Assembly (NCBI GenBank): GCA_963669285.2
Contig: CAXXSI010000023.1
Span: forward strand, 62,001 to 126,000
Direction of reading: 5' to 3'
Length of the DNA: 64,000 nucleotides
Origin: JAWKWH01 sp963669285
Lineage (GTDB): Bacteria; Pseudomonadota; Alphaproteobacteria; Rhizobiales; Rhizobiaceae
Shown: positions 1-10,593 of the stretch, piece after piece
Numbering within the stretch: the stretch's first letter is position 1
Layout: each line of letters starts with the position of its first letter
Made by a program: the position numbers and the translations under genes
Notes under the pieces: model-generated
Database searches by the model: none
What the model was told of the DNA's origin: nothing
What the model saw: the letters and a program-made list of their open reading frames with translations, nothing else

Positions 1-1
1 G

Positions 2-280
2 GTCTTTTCGCAGATCGGACTGGCAGCCGTGCTGCTGATCTGGATTACCGGTGTCTGGCTTTATGCCGTGCGCTGGGATAGCGCCGCGCTCGGCCCGGTT
101 TTCATACTCAAACTGATCGCCGCAGGATTGCTGCTGGTGGCGATACTTGCCATCAATTTGGCCGGCGCCAGGGCAAAGCGAACCGGCACGCCGATGCCGA
201 TGGCCATCCAGAGACTGGGGCCGGCAACGCTGGTGCTCACCCTGATTGCCGTCGGCACCGCTGTGTGGGTTTTCGACTAG
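2..280 (+). CDS. C-terminal part of an integral membrane protein (5' end outside window)
   Basis: The reading frame is open from the first bases of the window, so this is the last 92 or so codons of a longer gene. It shows about three hydrophobic helices (residues about 4-20, 28-46 and 68-88 of the visible part), separated by a short basic loop containing AGARAKR. No motif identifies a function. It ends 6 bp before the glyS stop codon on the other strand, so the two genes converge. The membrane location is read from the sequence; the role is unknown. Confidence 0.6.
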   Translation, partial: VFSQIGLAAVLLIWITGVWLYAVRWDSAALGPVFILKLIAAGLLLVAILAINLAGARAKRTGTPMPMAIQRLGPATLVLTLIAVGTAVWVFD

Positions 281-286
281 GGTGCT

Positions 287-2587
287 TTAGCCGGCAATCT
301 TGGAAAAATCAGCAACCTGGCCGGTGGCGGCGCGAATGCGCGACAACAGCGCCAGGCGGTTTGCCCGCACCTTCTCGTCCTCGGCATTGACCAGCACCTC
401 GTCGAAGAACGTGTCGATGGGCTGACGTAGCTGGGCCATGAAGGTCATGGCTTTTTCGTAGTCCTCGGCGGCGATGGCTTGGGCGGCGAATTTCTCCGCC
501 TCCTCGAGACTGTCGAACAGGGCGCGCTCCTCATCCGAGTCGAACAGGTTCGGATCGATCTTATCGGCGATCTTAGTGCCCTTCTTTTCTTCCGCCGCGA
601 GGATGTTGGCGGCGCGTTTTGTGCCGGCCAGCAGGTTGGTGCCGTCGTCGGTGGCGAGAGAAACCTGCCGAGCGCCTCGACACGGCGGACGATCAGCAGC
701 AGATCATCGGATTGCTGCGTGATCACCGCATCGATCAGATCGTGGCGGGCGCCGGAATCACGCAAATGGACCTTCAGACGATCATGGAAGAATGAGAGGA
801 GATTACCGAGCCTTGACTCCATGTCATTGAAATCACCTTCACTCATATCAAACCGTGGTTCGCCTACTAATTTATCAAAAATCGGGTCCAGCGCTTCAGT
901 GTCGACTCCAACATCGTGAAAATCTTGGAGTTTATCCAGTTCACGACCAACGTTGTTGTTTTGAATGTCCTGCCAGATTGAGAAATAAAGCTGTTCAGAC
1001 CCCCCTTCCAACTTCAAACGCACTTCGTTCTCCAGCACGATGCGGATCACACCCAGTGCGGCGCGTCTGAGTGCATAGGGATCCTTCGAGCCGGTCGGTT
1101 TTTCATCGATGGCCCAAAAGCCGACCAGCGTGTCGAGCTTATCGGCGAGCGCGACGGCAACCGACACCGGATCGGCCGGCACATCGTCCGAGGGTCCCTG
1201 CGGGCGGTAATGTTCCTCGATTGCTGCGGCAACGGACACCGGTTCGCCCTGAAGCTCGGCATATTTACGCCCCATGGCGCCTTGCAGTTCGGGAAACTCG
1301 CCGACGACCTCGGTGGTCAGGTCGGCCTTGGCCAAAACGGCGGCGCGACGGGCGAGAGCGGGATCGACGCCAACGATCGGCGCCAGTTCGGTGGCGAGCT
1401 CGGCAATGCGGGAAACACGCTCGCCCTGCGTCCCCAGCTTGGCGTGGAAGGTCACGCCGAGATGATCGAGCTTGGCCATGCGCTGGTCGAGCGGTTTGGC
1501 CAGATCAAGGCCGAAGTTTTCGGCGGAAGCGGTAAGCTCGGCCACGTCCGGCAAATCGGCCTGGTCGGTTTTCCAGAAATGTACGGCGTCCGACAGCCGG
1601 GCGCGCACCACCTTGGCGTTGCCGGCGGCGATCTCGGCGCCGCCATCGCTGGCCTCGATATTGGCGACCAGGACGAAACGGTTGGTAAGGCCTTCTGAAT
1701 CAGGCTTGCGGCAGACGAAACACTTCTGGTTGGCCTTGATCGTCAGGCGGATTACCTCGGCCGGAATGTCGAGGAATTCCTCCTCGAATTCGCCGAGCAG
1801 CACGACCGGCCATTCGACCAGACCGGACACCTCGTCCAGCAAGCCGTCATCCTCGATCAGCTCCAGCCCGTTGGCGAAAGCCAGGTTTCTCGCGTCCGAC
1901 AGGATGATTTCCTTGCGCCGCTCGGCATCGAGAACCACCCTGGCGCGTTTCGAGAGCAGCCACATAATCATCGAAACGGCGCACGGTGATCGCGTCGGGC
2001 GCGTGAAACCGGTGTCCGTAGGTGACATTGCCGGATTCGATGCCATCGACGGTAAAGCCGACGACGACCGGCTCTTCGGTTTCCGGTCCGAAGGTACACA
2101 GGATCGACTGGAGCGGCCGCACCCAGCGCAGGGATCCCGGCTTGGCGGAGGCCGCGCCCCAGCGCATGGATTTCGGCCAGGGGAAATTCCTGATGATGTC
2201 CGGGGCCGCCTCGGCGATGATGTCTTCGGCGGCGCGTCCCGGTTTCTCGATCACCGCGACGAGAAAATCGCCCTTCTTGGGATCTGAGCGGATTTCCGCC
2301 TGATCGACCGAAGACAGCCCGGCGCCGCGCAGGAATCCGTCGATTGCCTTCTGCGGCGCGTCGGTGCGTGGGCCCTTGCGTTCCTCGCGAACATCCTTTG
2401 AGCGGGCCGTGAGACCGCGAATGTCGAGGGCAAGCCGCCGCGGTGTCCAGTATTCGCGCGCCGCCTCATAGGTCAGCCCGGCCTCAACCAGCGCATCGGT
2501 GAGCAGCTTTTTCAGGTCGGCGGCAGCGCGGCGCTGCATGCGCGCAGGTATCTCTTCGCAGCGAAGTTCCAGCAACAGATCGGGCAT
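287..2587 (-). CDS. glyS: glycyl-tRNA synthetase beta subunit (two frameshifts in this sequence)
   Basis: GlyS is the beta chain of the tetrameric bacterial glycyl-tRNA synthetase, which charges tRNA-Gly together with GlyQ. The start reads MPDLLLELRCEEIPARM, the family's usual N-terminus, and the C-terminus ends VADFSKIAG. The frame is broken near 1957 (between FDDYVAALE and ARVVLDAERRKEI) and near 660 (between EALGRFL and the DDGTNLLAG segment). When these shifts are bridged the protein has about 766 residues, in the normal size range. Both breaks look like single-base sequence errors because the protein on each side is well conserved. The glyQ gene lies about 1.5 kb upstream on the same strand. 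Confidence 0.93.
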
Positions 2588-2823
2588 TTGAATTCAGCCT
2601 AGAAACAAGGACTGCGCGGGGATTAGCAAGTGCGGCAGGCAATGTCATCCCGAAACAGGTCTCAAGGTGCAATTGGCTGAACGGCTGATGAACCGGAACG
2701 CCACGCCCCATTCAGCGGCAGGTAGGCAAAATGTGACCGTCAATCACAACGGGGACATATCGCCATGACCGGCACAAGAGCTCAAGCGATGAACCTTTTC
2801 GGTTGCAAGCGCGACCAGTGGTC

Positions 2824-3013
2824 ATGAAACACGCCGCGCTCACCGTTCACCTCCTCGCCCTGGCAGTCCTGTTTGCCACGCTCGGCCAGCCATACGCGCT
2901 GGAAAAACCCGCCGGTTGTGCGCCGTGCCGTGGAGACGGTGGCGAAAAAAGGACGCGATCATATCGTCATCCAAGCATCAGTCTCCGCCATCACTCCCCC
3001 GACACACAGTTGA
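2824..3013 (+). CDS. possible small secreted protein, frameshifted
   Basis: From the ATG at 2824 the product begins MKHAALTVHLLALAVLFATLG, shortened here to the typical basic-hydrophobic signal-peptide pattern ending near QPYA. Around 2920 the coherent reading moves to another frame, PVVRRAVETVAKKGRDHI, ending ITPPTHS and a TGA at 3011. The bridged product is about 62 residues. No family is recognised. There is no strong ribosome binding site and the locus is short, so it could also be non-coding; the signal-like N-terminus is the main support. Confidence 0.35.
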
Positions 3014-3021
3014 TCCTCCAA

Positions 3022-3048
3022 TAAAAAGAAAGGGCGCCAGAGGCGCCC
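3022..3048 (-). terminator. Rho-independent terminator of the fasciclin gene
   Basis: Read on the minus strand, a perfect 7-bp stem GGGCGCC / GGCGCCC with a 3-base loop is followed by TTTCTTTTT. It lies 28 bp downstream of the fasciclin-gene stop codon, which fits an intrinsic terminator for that gene. Confidence 0.75.
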
Positions 3049-3075
3049 GATCCTTGTTCAAACTCAACGATGCGA

Positions 3076-3564
3076 TCAGTTGGACGGCAGCATGACCTTG
3101 GTCGATGACATGAATGACCCCGTTGTCGGCGCGGATATCGGCGGCAACAACATTGGCGCCATCAACCGTCACGCCGGAAGATGATTTCTCCACAGCAAGG
3201 GTACGATCGCCACCGGACTTGATGGTCTTCACGTGGATCGTGCGGCCGGGCAGCATGTTCGACGTCAATTCGCGACGACGACATGGTAGGTCAGGACGGC
3301 AACCAACTGATCCTTGTTTTCAGGCTTCAGCAAAGTCTCGACCGTGCCGGCAGGCAGTGCTGCGAAAGCCTCGTCGGTCGGTGCAAAAACCGTCAGGTTG
3401 TCGCCATTGGCAAGGGCATCGGCCAGACCGGCGGCCTTGGCTGCCGCAAGCAGCGTGCCGAACGTGCCGGCGCTTTGCGCGGTTTCAACGATATTGGCCG
3501 AATGAGCGGCTGTGCCAGCAAAAAGGGCGCACGAAAGGGTGGCTGCAAAAGCGAGTTTGCGCAT
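3076..3564 (-). CDS. secreted fasciclin (FAS1) domain protein, two frameshifts
   Basis: This is a single-domain FAS1 protein of about 162 residues with a signal peptide (MRKLAFAATLSCALFAGTAA followed by HSA). FAS1 hallmarks are visible: NLTVFAPTDEAFAALP, LTYHVV, and near the end NGVIHVID. The sequence breaks near 3268, where one base appears missing between YHVVAG and ELTSNMLPG, and again at 3100, where an extra G separates VIHVID from KVMLPSN and the stop. Restoring both gives a full-length domain. FAS1 proteins are extracytoplasmic adhesion-type proteins; the bacterial role is poorly defined. A clear intrinsic terminator follows. Confidence 0.88.
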
Positions 3565-3761
3565 GGTGTCCTCCAGGGATTATGTGAACCAAAACACACG
3601 TGCGCCGTTTGTGCGCCAGGTGTAGCGAAGGCAACCACGCCTTCGATGCACAGGTTTACGCCCGGTTTTTTGAAACGGATTAGCGACCAGTAAAATATTT
3701 TTGGTCACAACATTGTTTGTGATCCGGACGAAAACCAATCCGTACCGTCTGATCGGGTTTC

Positions 3762-4000
3762 TTACAGTTCCTTGTGACTGCCATCGCAGAAAGGCTGGCC
3801 ATCCGTCTGTTTGCAGGCGCAGAAAAACTTGGCGCCCGAGGCATCGGCCGTCCATTTGACCGGTGAGAACTCGGTATCCTTGTGCGAACCATCGCAGAAA
3901 GGCTGCTTCTGCGACATTCCGCAGGCGCACCAGAATAGTTCTTGCCTTCTTCGACTTCAACGCGGACCGGCTCCTTCGCCGCGACCTGACCTTTGGACAT
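3762..4000 (-). CDS. CDGSH iron-sulfur domain protein, one frameshift
   Basis: This is a small soluble protein of about 79 residues, MSKGQVAAKEPVRVEVEEGK onward. It has two tandem CDGSH-type metal sites, CACGMSQKQPFCDGSH and CACKQTDGQPFCDGSH, each providing the three Cys and one His that bind a [2Fe-2S] cluster. One T is missing after KNY (near 3937), which puts the first motif out of frame with the start. The tandem arrangement is typical of bacterial mitoNEET-like double CDGSH proteins, which are thought to act in redox or iron-sulfur chemistry. It lies 86 bp downstream of glyQ on the same strand, but functional linkage is not evident. Confidence 0.85.
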
Positions 4001-4086
4001 AACAGTCTCCTTGTGTTTGACACCTGCCAGCTTAACCGCGCCGGCGTGGAAAGAAGCCCGGCCAGTGTTTGACACTGCGTTCAGGA

Positions 4087-5031
4087 TCAGGCGGCCTTGA
4101 ATGTCCCGGCACCACCGGCCTCGGTCTGCAGAAAGGCTTCCCCGCAGGCCTTGGACAGGTCACGAACCTTGAGAATGTAGCTCTGGCGCTCGGTCACCGA
4201 GATGACACCGCGCGCGTCGAGCAGGTTGAAGACATGGCTTGCCTGATGCATTGGTCATAGGCCGGCAGCACGCAACGATGCAGCATACTGCCCTTGCCCG
4301 GCGCTCCGGCATCGAGCAACGCGCGGCATTCTGCTTCCGCATCCTCAAAGTGCCTCAACAGCATCTCGGTGTTGGCCAGTTCGAAATTATGGCTCGAATA
4401 CTCCTGTTCAGCCTGCAGGAAAACGTCGCCATAGGTCACCTTGGAATTGTCGCCGCCGCCGTTGAAGTTCAGATCGTAGACATTGTCGACGCCCTGCACA
4501 TACATGGCGAGCCGTTCCAGCCATAGGTCAGTTCACCGGAAACCGGCGCACATTCGATGCCGCAGACCTGTTGGAAATAGGTAAATTGCGACACTTCCAT
4601 TCCGTCGCACCAGCATTCCCACCGAGCCCCCAGGCGCCTAGAGTCGGGCTTTCCCAATCGTCCTCGACAAAGCGAAGGTCGTGCAGAGCGGATCGATGCC
4701 GATCGCTTCCAGCGATCCCAGATAGAGTTCCTGCAGATCCGGCGGATTGGGCTTGAGGATCACCTGATACTGGTAATAGTGCTGCAGCCGGTTGGGATTT
4801 CGCCATAGCGGCCATCCTTGGGACGGCGTGAAGGCTGTACATAGGCCGCCTTCCACGGTTTGGGACCAAGCGAACGCAGGGTGGTCGCCGGGTGAAACGT
4901 GCCGGCGCCGACCTCCATGTCATAGGGCTGCAGCACAACACAGCCCTGACGCGCCCAGTATTCGTTGAGCGCGAATATCAAGCCTGAAACGAGCGTTTCG
5001 GATCAAGATAGGCGGGCGGATTGGAGGTCAC
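4087..5031 (-). CDS. glyQ: glycyl-tRNA synthetase alpha subunit (about six frameshifts)
   Basis: GlyQ is the catalytic alpha chain that works with GlyS. Recognisable blocks in order are [97 protein letters not shown] and the end AGGAGTFKAA. These blocks sit in different frames, with breaks near 4978 (one T missing), 4800, 4665, 4625, 4523 (one C missing) and 4255. The bridged length, about 315 residues, is normal for the family. The start is set at a GTG at 5031. Such dense single-base shifts in an essential gene point to sequence error rather than inactivation. Confidence 0.9.
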
Positions 5032-5301
5032 CGGCAGGACCTTTGTGTTTTGAAACAATTGATTGGCGGTCGGGTGCCACGGGCGGCAAGCACAGTCAAG
5101 GCTTCCGGGGCGTGATCGCGGCAAATGTCGAGAGGATTGTGCGGAGAACCGGAACCTGTTCGAGCCGGGTGCGACGTGGCTCGTATCGGTTCCGGTTCTC
5201 TCGCAAACTCTTCCCGGTACGAGAGGGCGGGGAGACCGGAAGACACCGTCGGGCCGCTGAGTTCGGGGAGGGGAAGCCTGACGGGATATGATGTCCGGAC
5301 A
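5032..5301. repeat. intergenic region with a long perfect nested hairpin
   Basis: No convincing gene is present between glyQ and the radical SAM gene. The main structure is a nested inverted repeat: 13-bp perfect outer arms GAGAACCGGAACC (5144-5156) and GGTTCCGGTTCTC (5188-5200), with an inner 6-bp pair CGAGCC (5161-5166) and GGCTCG (5178-5183). It has no T-run on either side, so it is not a classical terminator. It may be a palindromic intergenic repeat unit or a processed RNA structure. The structure is seen directly; its role is not known. Confidence 0.55.
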
Positions 5302-6527
5302 CTAATGGCTCAATGCCCGGAACGATGTGACGGTCGTCACAACAGTTGCAGCTGATCCGTTTTTTTTGGTCGGCGGGACAAACAGGTCGGCTCGAAGATC
5401 AAGCTTGCGCCCGTTCAAACCCAGGCGCTTGGCCGCCATTTCAAACCGGCGGCCGATCTGCCACGCGTATGGGCCGCTGCCGCGCATGCGCCGGCCCCAT
5501 TCGGGATCATAATCCTTTCCGCCGCGCATCGACCGGATCAGCGACAACACATGGCGGTAGCGGTCGGGATAATGCCGAAGCATCCACTCCTTGAACACCG
5601 GGCTTACCTCAAGCGGCAAACGAAGCAGGATATAGCCTGCCTCATCGGCTCCGGCGGCTTTTGCCGAATCGAGAATTCGCTCCAGCTCGCTATCATTCAG
5701 GCCCGGAACGATGGGAGCCGCCATCACCGAAACCGGAATGCCGGCTCCGCTCAACTGCTTCATCGCCTCAAGCCGCCTGGTCGGCGTCGCCGCCCTCGGC
5801 TCCATGTTCCGCGACAGTTTGCGGTCAAGCGTGGTGATCGAGAGCGCCACCTTGACCAGGCTGCGTTCGGCCATGCGCGCCAGGATATCGATGTCGCGCG
5901 TGACAAGCGCCGATTTGGTGACGATACCGACCGGGTGGTTGTGCGCATCCAGAACCTCCAGGATTTCGCGCATGATGCGCCACTTTTTTTCCACCGGCTG
6001 ATAGGGATCGGTATTGGTTCCGATCGCAATCGTCCGCGGTGTGTAATCCTTGCCGCCGAGTTCGCGCTGCAGGAGTTTGGCGGCATCGGGTTTGGCAAAC
6101 AGTTTCGATTCGAAATCCAGCCCCGCCGAAAGACCCATGAAAGCGTGAGTGGGCCTGGCGAAACAATAAACACAGCCATGCTCGCAACCGCGATAGGGAT
6201 TGATCGAGCGGTCAAAGGAGATGTCGGGTGAAGTGTTTCTGGTGATGATCTTGCGTGGCTTTTCGATCTGCACTTCGGTCTTGAACGGCGGCAGTTCTTC
6301 AAGCGACTCCAGCCATCGTCAAAGACGTGCCGCGACTGCCGCTCGAAACGACCGCTCGGATTTACCGCTGCCGCCCTGCCCCGCCTTCGCTCCCGCGCTA
6401 TGCGCAAGCCGCTCCTGTCGACGATGCCGTTTGCGAAGTCTGCAGGCCGGGCACGGACAAAACCGGCACCTTGATCGCCATGCGCTGTGCGAAAGGCTTC
6501 GCCGTCTGCCTGATCGATCGCTTCCAT
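5302..6527 (-). CDS. PA0069-type radical SAM protein, one frameshift
   Basis: This protein is related to the spore-photoproduct-lyase-like radical SAM branch. The cluster motif CEHGCVYCF gives the CxxxCxxC that binds the 4Fe-4S cluster. It is followed by AIGTNTDPYQP, VGIVTKSALVTRD and PIVPGLNDSE, all typical of the PA0069/Rv2578c family. The start is chosen at the ATG at 6527 behind GGGAGA; the N-terminal stretch includes the family's NPSGRFE and HVFDDGW segments. These are separated from the rest by a break near 6300. The bridged protein is about 408 residues. The substrate of the family is not established. Confidence 0.85.
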
Positions 6528-6707
6528 CGCCGTTCTCCCTGCCTGGCATGCACTGAAACAGGCCGCCGTTGATGAAACTATTCCTATTCATCAAATTAGA
6601 ACAAATCAAGAACTTTTTTCGATTTTGACTCGGAAGTTACGGGACGAAACACAAATACCGCACACCTGTCAGGGCACTACATAGAATAAGCTGCTGTTCT
6701 AAAACGC

Positions 6708-7249
6708 TTATTTGCCGGATCGCCGCAAATGCTCATCGAGCCGCGGCATGATCTCTATGAAATTGCAGGGCATGTGCCGGTAATCAAGCTGCGCCTGCAA
6801 AATTCCGTACCATGCATCCTTGCAGGCACCCGGGGACCCGGGAAGCACAAACACATAGGTTGCGTTCAGCACACCGCCGGTCGCGCGTGACTGATGGTCG
6901 ACGTACCGATCTTATCGTAGGAAATCCGGTGAAAAACTTCGGAAAATCCGTCCATTTTCTTATCAAAGAGCGGCTCCAGCGCCTCCGGTGTCACATCCCT
7001 GCCGGTAATCCGGTTCCGCCTGTCGTGATGATCGCGTCAACTGATTCGTCCTTCGACCATGCAGTAACGATGGACCGGATTTGCTCGATGTCGTCCGTGA
7101 CAATCGAACGTTGTGCAAGACGGTGGCCCGCCTTGACGATGCGTTCGGCAAGCGTGTTGCCGGATCTGTCGTCTTCCAGCGTGCGGGTGTCGGAAACCGT
7201 CAGGACGGCAATTCGACCGGAACGAACTGCCTTGGTCCGGAATTGCCAT
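6708..7249 (-). CDS. moaB: molybdenum cofactor biosynthesis protein MoaB, frameshifted
   Basis: MoaB/MogA-family proteins bind molybdopterin and act in adenylation or metal insertion. The core IAVLTVSDTRTLEDDRSGN, TDDIEQIRSIV and the MPT-binding IITTGGTGLTGRDVTPEAL are readable, followed by DGFSEVFHRISYD and VFVLPGSPGACKDAW. Breaks occur near 7225, 7000 and 6900. The protein ends RLDEHLRRSGK at the TAA at 6708 and would have about 180 residues, typical for alphaproteobacterial MoaB. It begins 37 bp after the ispE stop, suggesting one transcript. Confidence 0.88.
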
Positions 7250-7286
7250 GCGCCACTGAACTCTCCTGTAATAACAAATACCGGTG

Positions 7287-8211
7287 TCAGCCGGAGGCAG
7301 TACCGCCGGTCGTCGTTGCCTTTACAAACCATTGCGGCCTTTGCTTTGCAATCGCACTTTCGGCGGACCGCGATTGAGACTCGCCTTTCGAATACGCCAA
7401 ATACCGTTGCGCCCGACCCGGACATACGGGCAAAAACCGCACCGTATTCTGTAACAGGTCGGCCTGCCTCAGTGATTGAATGTGCGAGACCGCTCGCGGG
7501 GCGTTGCAGATCGTTGCGTGTCGCACCCAACCATTCGACCAATCCGGCCGAAGTCAGCGTTGATGGCAGTTTTGCAAGCGCTTTGTTGTGCTTGCATTCA
7601 AGCCTTGCGAACACCTCGCCGGTCGGCACCGCAATACCGGGATTGACGAGCAAAAGATGTAATGACGGAAATCCGGATACCATTTCCAATTCATCACCTA
7701 CCCCGCGCGCTATCAGCGGCTCTCCCGCAAGGCACATCGGGATGTCGGCTCCCAGCGCAATACCGATTCGTCTTAGTTCCGAATCGCTTACATCGAGTTT
7801 CCAAAGCGCTGAAAGAAGCTTCAACGTACATGCCGCATCCGACGATCCACCGCCGATCCCGGAGGCAACCGGCAGGTTTTTTTCCAGTCTGATGGCGACG
7901 GGAGGAGCAGTGACCACCGGGCAGGAATTTCGCAATGTGTCACGCGCACGGGTAACCAGGTTTGGCTGATTGCTCGCAAGTGCGCCGGCGAAGGGACCGT
8001 CGATCTCGAACATATCCCGGTCGGCGGGAGCGACAATCAACCGATCGCCAAATCGGGTAAATACGCTCAACGTTTCGATCAGATGATATCCATCCGGCAA
8101 CTGTCCGGTGACATGCAGCGCGAGATTGATCTTCGCCGGGGCCGTTGCGGCCAAAGCGCCCGACGGAATTTTTTCTACATTGTCCGGGTGAATTGCCAAT
8201 CCCTGATTCAA
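7287..8211 (-). CDS. ispE: 4-diphosphocytidyl-2-C-methyl-D-erythritol kinase, one frameshift
   Basis: IspE phosphorylates CDP-methylerythritol in the MEP isoprenoid pathway. It is a GHMP kinase: the N-terminal APAKINLALHVTG provides the catalytic Lys region, the glycine-rich ATP loop reads PVASGIGGGSSDAA, and the C-terminal GHMP motif reads MSGSGATVFGVFE. One shift near 7375 separates that motif from the natural ending QRPQWFVKATTTGG. The length of about 308 residues is normal. Another isoprenoid gene, ispB, lies 2.4 kb away on the other strand. Confidence 0.92.
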
Positions 8212-8395
8212 TCCCTGCGCAGGCGGTATTCGCCGGTATCGGGATCCTGCACCAGTGTACCCTGCGCCCGCGTGCGCGCCTCCTCCTCGGCGCGGCGAAC
8301 ACGCCTGTGGACGCGTTCCGCTTCACGCAGAAGAACGCCTTGTAGCCAATCCAGCCGACAACGCCGATGGCGGCTAAAAACAGTAGTTGCGGCAT
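8208..8395 (-). CDS. small single-pass membrane protein, one frameshift
   Basis: A short protein of about 62 residues starts MPQLLFLAAIGVVGWIGYKAF, a single membrane helix. It continues in a shifted frame (break near 8335) as an Arg/Glu-rich cytoplasmic tail REAERVHRRVRRAEEEART and ends DPDTGEYRLRRD. The stop overlaps the ispE start by 4 bp, which argues for a translationally coupled gene. No function is assigned; the tail resembles the small conserved membrane proteins often found beside S49 peptidase genes in this order, but that is inference. Confidence 0.6.
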
Positions 8396-8434
8396 TTGTC
8401 AGTCTCTCCCTTCCTGCAAACGCTTGCCAACCAT

Positions 8435-9291
8435 TTACAATCCGAACCGGCCCCACAACGCTCGCTCTTCGGCGGCCTCGGCCAATCCGCCCGCGCCTGA
8501 GCGGCAAGTTCGGCGCAGATGCACCAAACACGCCGAGCCGACGGCCGAAAAGACCGCGTGGCGGCGAAATAAGCCGCATGCGGGTCTTGGGACCGTAACG
8601 CGTCTTCAACACCGAACGCATATCGCCGATATCGTCAACGAGACCCAGTTCCTTTGCCTTTATTCCAGCCCAGAACGCTCCTGTGAACAAGTCCGGCTTG
8701 TCCGCCAACTTGTACCGCGGCGTTGCTTGACCATGTCGATGAAGACGTCGTGGATCTGCAACTGGATCGCCTTCAGCTTGTCCACATCGGCTTTCTTTTC
8801 CGGCTGGAAGGGATCGAGCGTGACCTTGTTCTTGCCGGCTAGTGTGAACGCGGCGTTCCACCCCGATTTTCTTGATCATGTCCTGAAAACCGAATGAAGC
8901 GGACACCACTCCGATGGAACCGACGATGGATGACGGATCGACAAATATCTCGTCTCCGGCAACGGCGATCATGTAACCACCGGAGGCAGCGGACGTCCTC
9001 GACGAAGACCAGAACCTTCTTTTCCTTTTCCTCGGCAAGGGAGCGGATGCGCTGATAAATCAACCGCGACTGGACGGCTGAACCGCCAGGTGAATTGATG
9101 ACGATGGCGACCGCCGGCGCGCTTTTATCGGCAAATGCCTTTTCCAACAGCGATGCCACGCCGCCAATCGACAAGGTCGGACGGAACTGCCCGCTTGAAG
9201 CCATGATCGCACCTTGCAGCCGTACCACTGGAATGGTGATGACGTTCGATCTGAATTTGGCGGGTAATAGACGGTCGAAATACCGTTTCAA
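8435..9291 (-). CDS. S49 family signal-peptide-peptidase-like protease, several frameshifts
   Basis: This is a SppA/SohB-type serine protease of about 285 residues. Visible blocks are VIPVVRLQG-like beta strands (TIPVVRLQGAI), AIVINSPGGSAVQS, then SAASGGYMIAVAGDEIFVD carrying the catalytic Ser, VGSIGVVS, and after a broken part KLADKPDLFTGAFW, AKELGLVDDIGD. Breaks lie near 9010 (one extra base), 8850, 8725 and 8505. The Ser and the downstream Lys region of the S49 dyad family are present in the bridged product. It lacks a long N-terminal hydrophobic domain, matching the short alphaproteobacterial type. Confidence 0.85.
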
Positions 9292-9363
9292 ATGAGGTTC
9301 TCCTGAAATATCGATTTCCTACCATGTAGGTAGCGGTTTTTTACACGCAACAGTGTCCTAGCC

Positions 9364-10164
9364 CTAGTCTGCAAACAGCGTTTGCCGACCATTGCACAAA
9401 TCGTCAGCCAGCGCGGTAAAGCCCTTTTTGTCCTTGTCGTGCAAGATGAGCGGGGGTGTGATCGCCAAGGCAGCCTTGGAACCGCGCCTGCCGCGTACCA
9501 CGATGCGAATGGCCTCGCCATCTGCCTGAGCGTGAACAGGCTTGAGCTGCAGTCCGCCAAACCGCCCCTCACACGCTGTCAGGATTGCGCCAAGCGAGGC
9601 GGGCCGGGCGATCAGCGCAAAACCACCGCCGGGGCGTAAAATCGCCGCGGCGGTCTTTATCCATGCATCCAGCATGCCTCCAACCATCACATGGGCGTCG
9701 CGTTTCAATTCGTCTGGCGAACGCCGGTCTGCATCGTCGTTGAATGGCGGGTTCATGACTGCATAGTCGAAAGACCGGTCAGCCAGACCGGCAGAACCGC
9801 GCTTGTTTCCCGACAGGGTGACATCGGCAACCAAAACCGAGAGGCGATCCCCAAGGTCGGCATTCTGTTCAAGGCCAATGCTGCTCGACGCCAACTCGGC
9901 CATGACGGGATCGCGCTCGATCAGCACCGCCGATGCCTGCGGACATCGCGATATGACGGCGAAACCGGCTGCACCTGCCCCGGCGCCCAGATCGGCAAGA
10001 GTGCCGCTAAATCCTGACGGCACTGCCGATGCCAGCACCATGGCGTCCATACCGGCACGATGGCCGCGTCCGGCAGGTTGAAGCAGCCAGAAACGCTCGC
10101 GGTGAAACGCATCCAGCGTCGTGTCGATTTCCCGGGGCTCGCCCACCGCTTGTGCAGGTTTCAT
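9364..10164 (-). CDS. tRNA1(Val) adenine-N6 methyltransferase-like (TrmN6/YfiC family) enzyme
   Basis: This is a class I SAM-dependent methyltransferase of 266 residues. The SAM-binding loop reads LADLGAGAGAAGF (residues about 56-68), and the catalytic NPPF motif of amino-group methyltransferases is in YAVMNPPFNDD (about 136-146). The N-terminal LLQPAGRGHRAGMDAMVLAS matches the conserved substrate-site region of the TrmN6 family, which methylates A37 of tRNA1(Val). Its start overlaps the stop of the DUF2007 gene by 4 bp, so the two are probably co-translated. The exact tRNA target is inferred from the family. Confidence 0.8.
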   Translation of the reverse strand: MKPAQAVGEPREIDTTLDAFHRERFWLLQPAGRGHRAGMDAMVLASAVPSGFSGTLADLGAGAGAAGFAVISRCPQASAVLIERDPVMAELASSSIGLEQNADLGDRLSVLVADVTLSGNKRGSAGLADRSFDYAVMNPPFNDDADRRSPDELKRDAHVMVGGMLDAWIKTAAAILRPGGGFALIARPASLGAILTACEGRFGGLQLKPVHAQADGEAIRIVVRGRRGSKAALAITPPLILHDKDKKGFTALADDLCNGRQTLFAD

Positions 10165-10385
10165 GTATCGCGCAATTCATGCGCAATGCCGGCGTCCTTC
10201 AACAGCCTTCTGGCGGCCGCTTCATCATCCTCAACAACCAGCACACGTCGCCCGAGAATTCCGATCGATCCCTCGGCGATGCTCATGTTCTGGTCGGCAA
10301 TGAAGAAACCGATGCCGGCATCGCGCATCAGCGCCTCGACGAAGGAAATCAATGCCGCATCATTGGTTCGGATAAGCTCGATCAT
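10161..10385 (-). CDS. DUF2007 small protein
   Basis: A 74-residue protein with the DUF2007 pattern: an N-terminal ELIRTND-type start, an alternating strand-helix fold and the ending VLVVEDDEAAARRLLKDA. These are described as putative signal-transducing proteins without a known activity. In alphaproteobacteria the gene commonly sits just upstream of the TrmN6-like methyltransferase, as here (4-bp overlap). The next gene, ispB, is divergent. Confidence 0.75.
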   Translation of the reverse strand: MIELIRTNDAALISFVEALMRDAGIGFFIADQNMSIAEGSIGILGRRVLVVEDDEAAARRLLKDAGIAHELRDT

Positions 10386-10593
10386 GGCCTATAAATAACC
10401 TCTGGGCAGGCCGTGTAAACGGCAAGCACCGGTGTTTGGGCGCGATACCGGTAAAATGGTTGCGATCTGTGCCAATTCGCCACTTGCGAAGCGGCATGCA
10501 GGCACAATAGAGTTGCAATGGAAAATCGGCCAGCGACTGAACAGTCCGGGGCGGAAAAACGGAGGATTCCCCGGTGACGGGAGTGGTTGGAAA

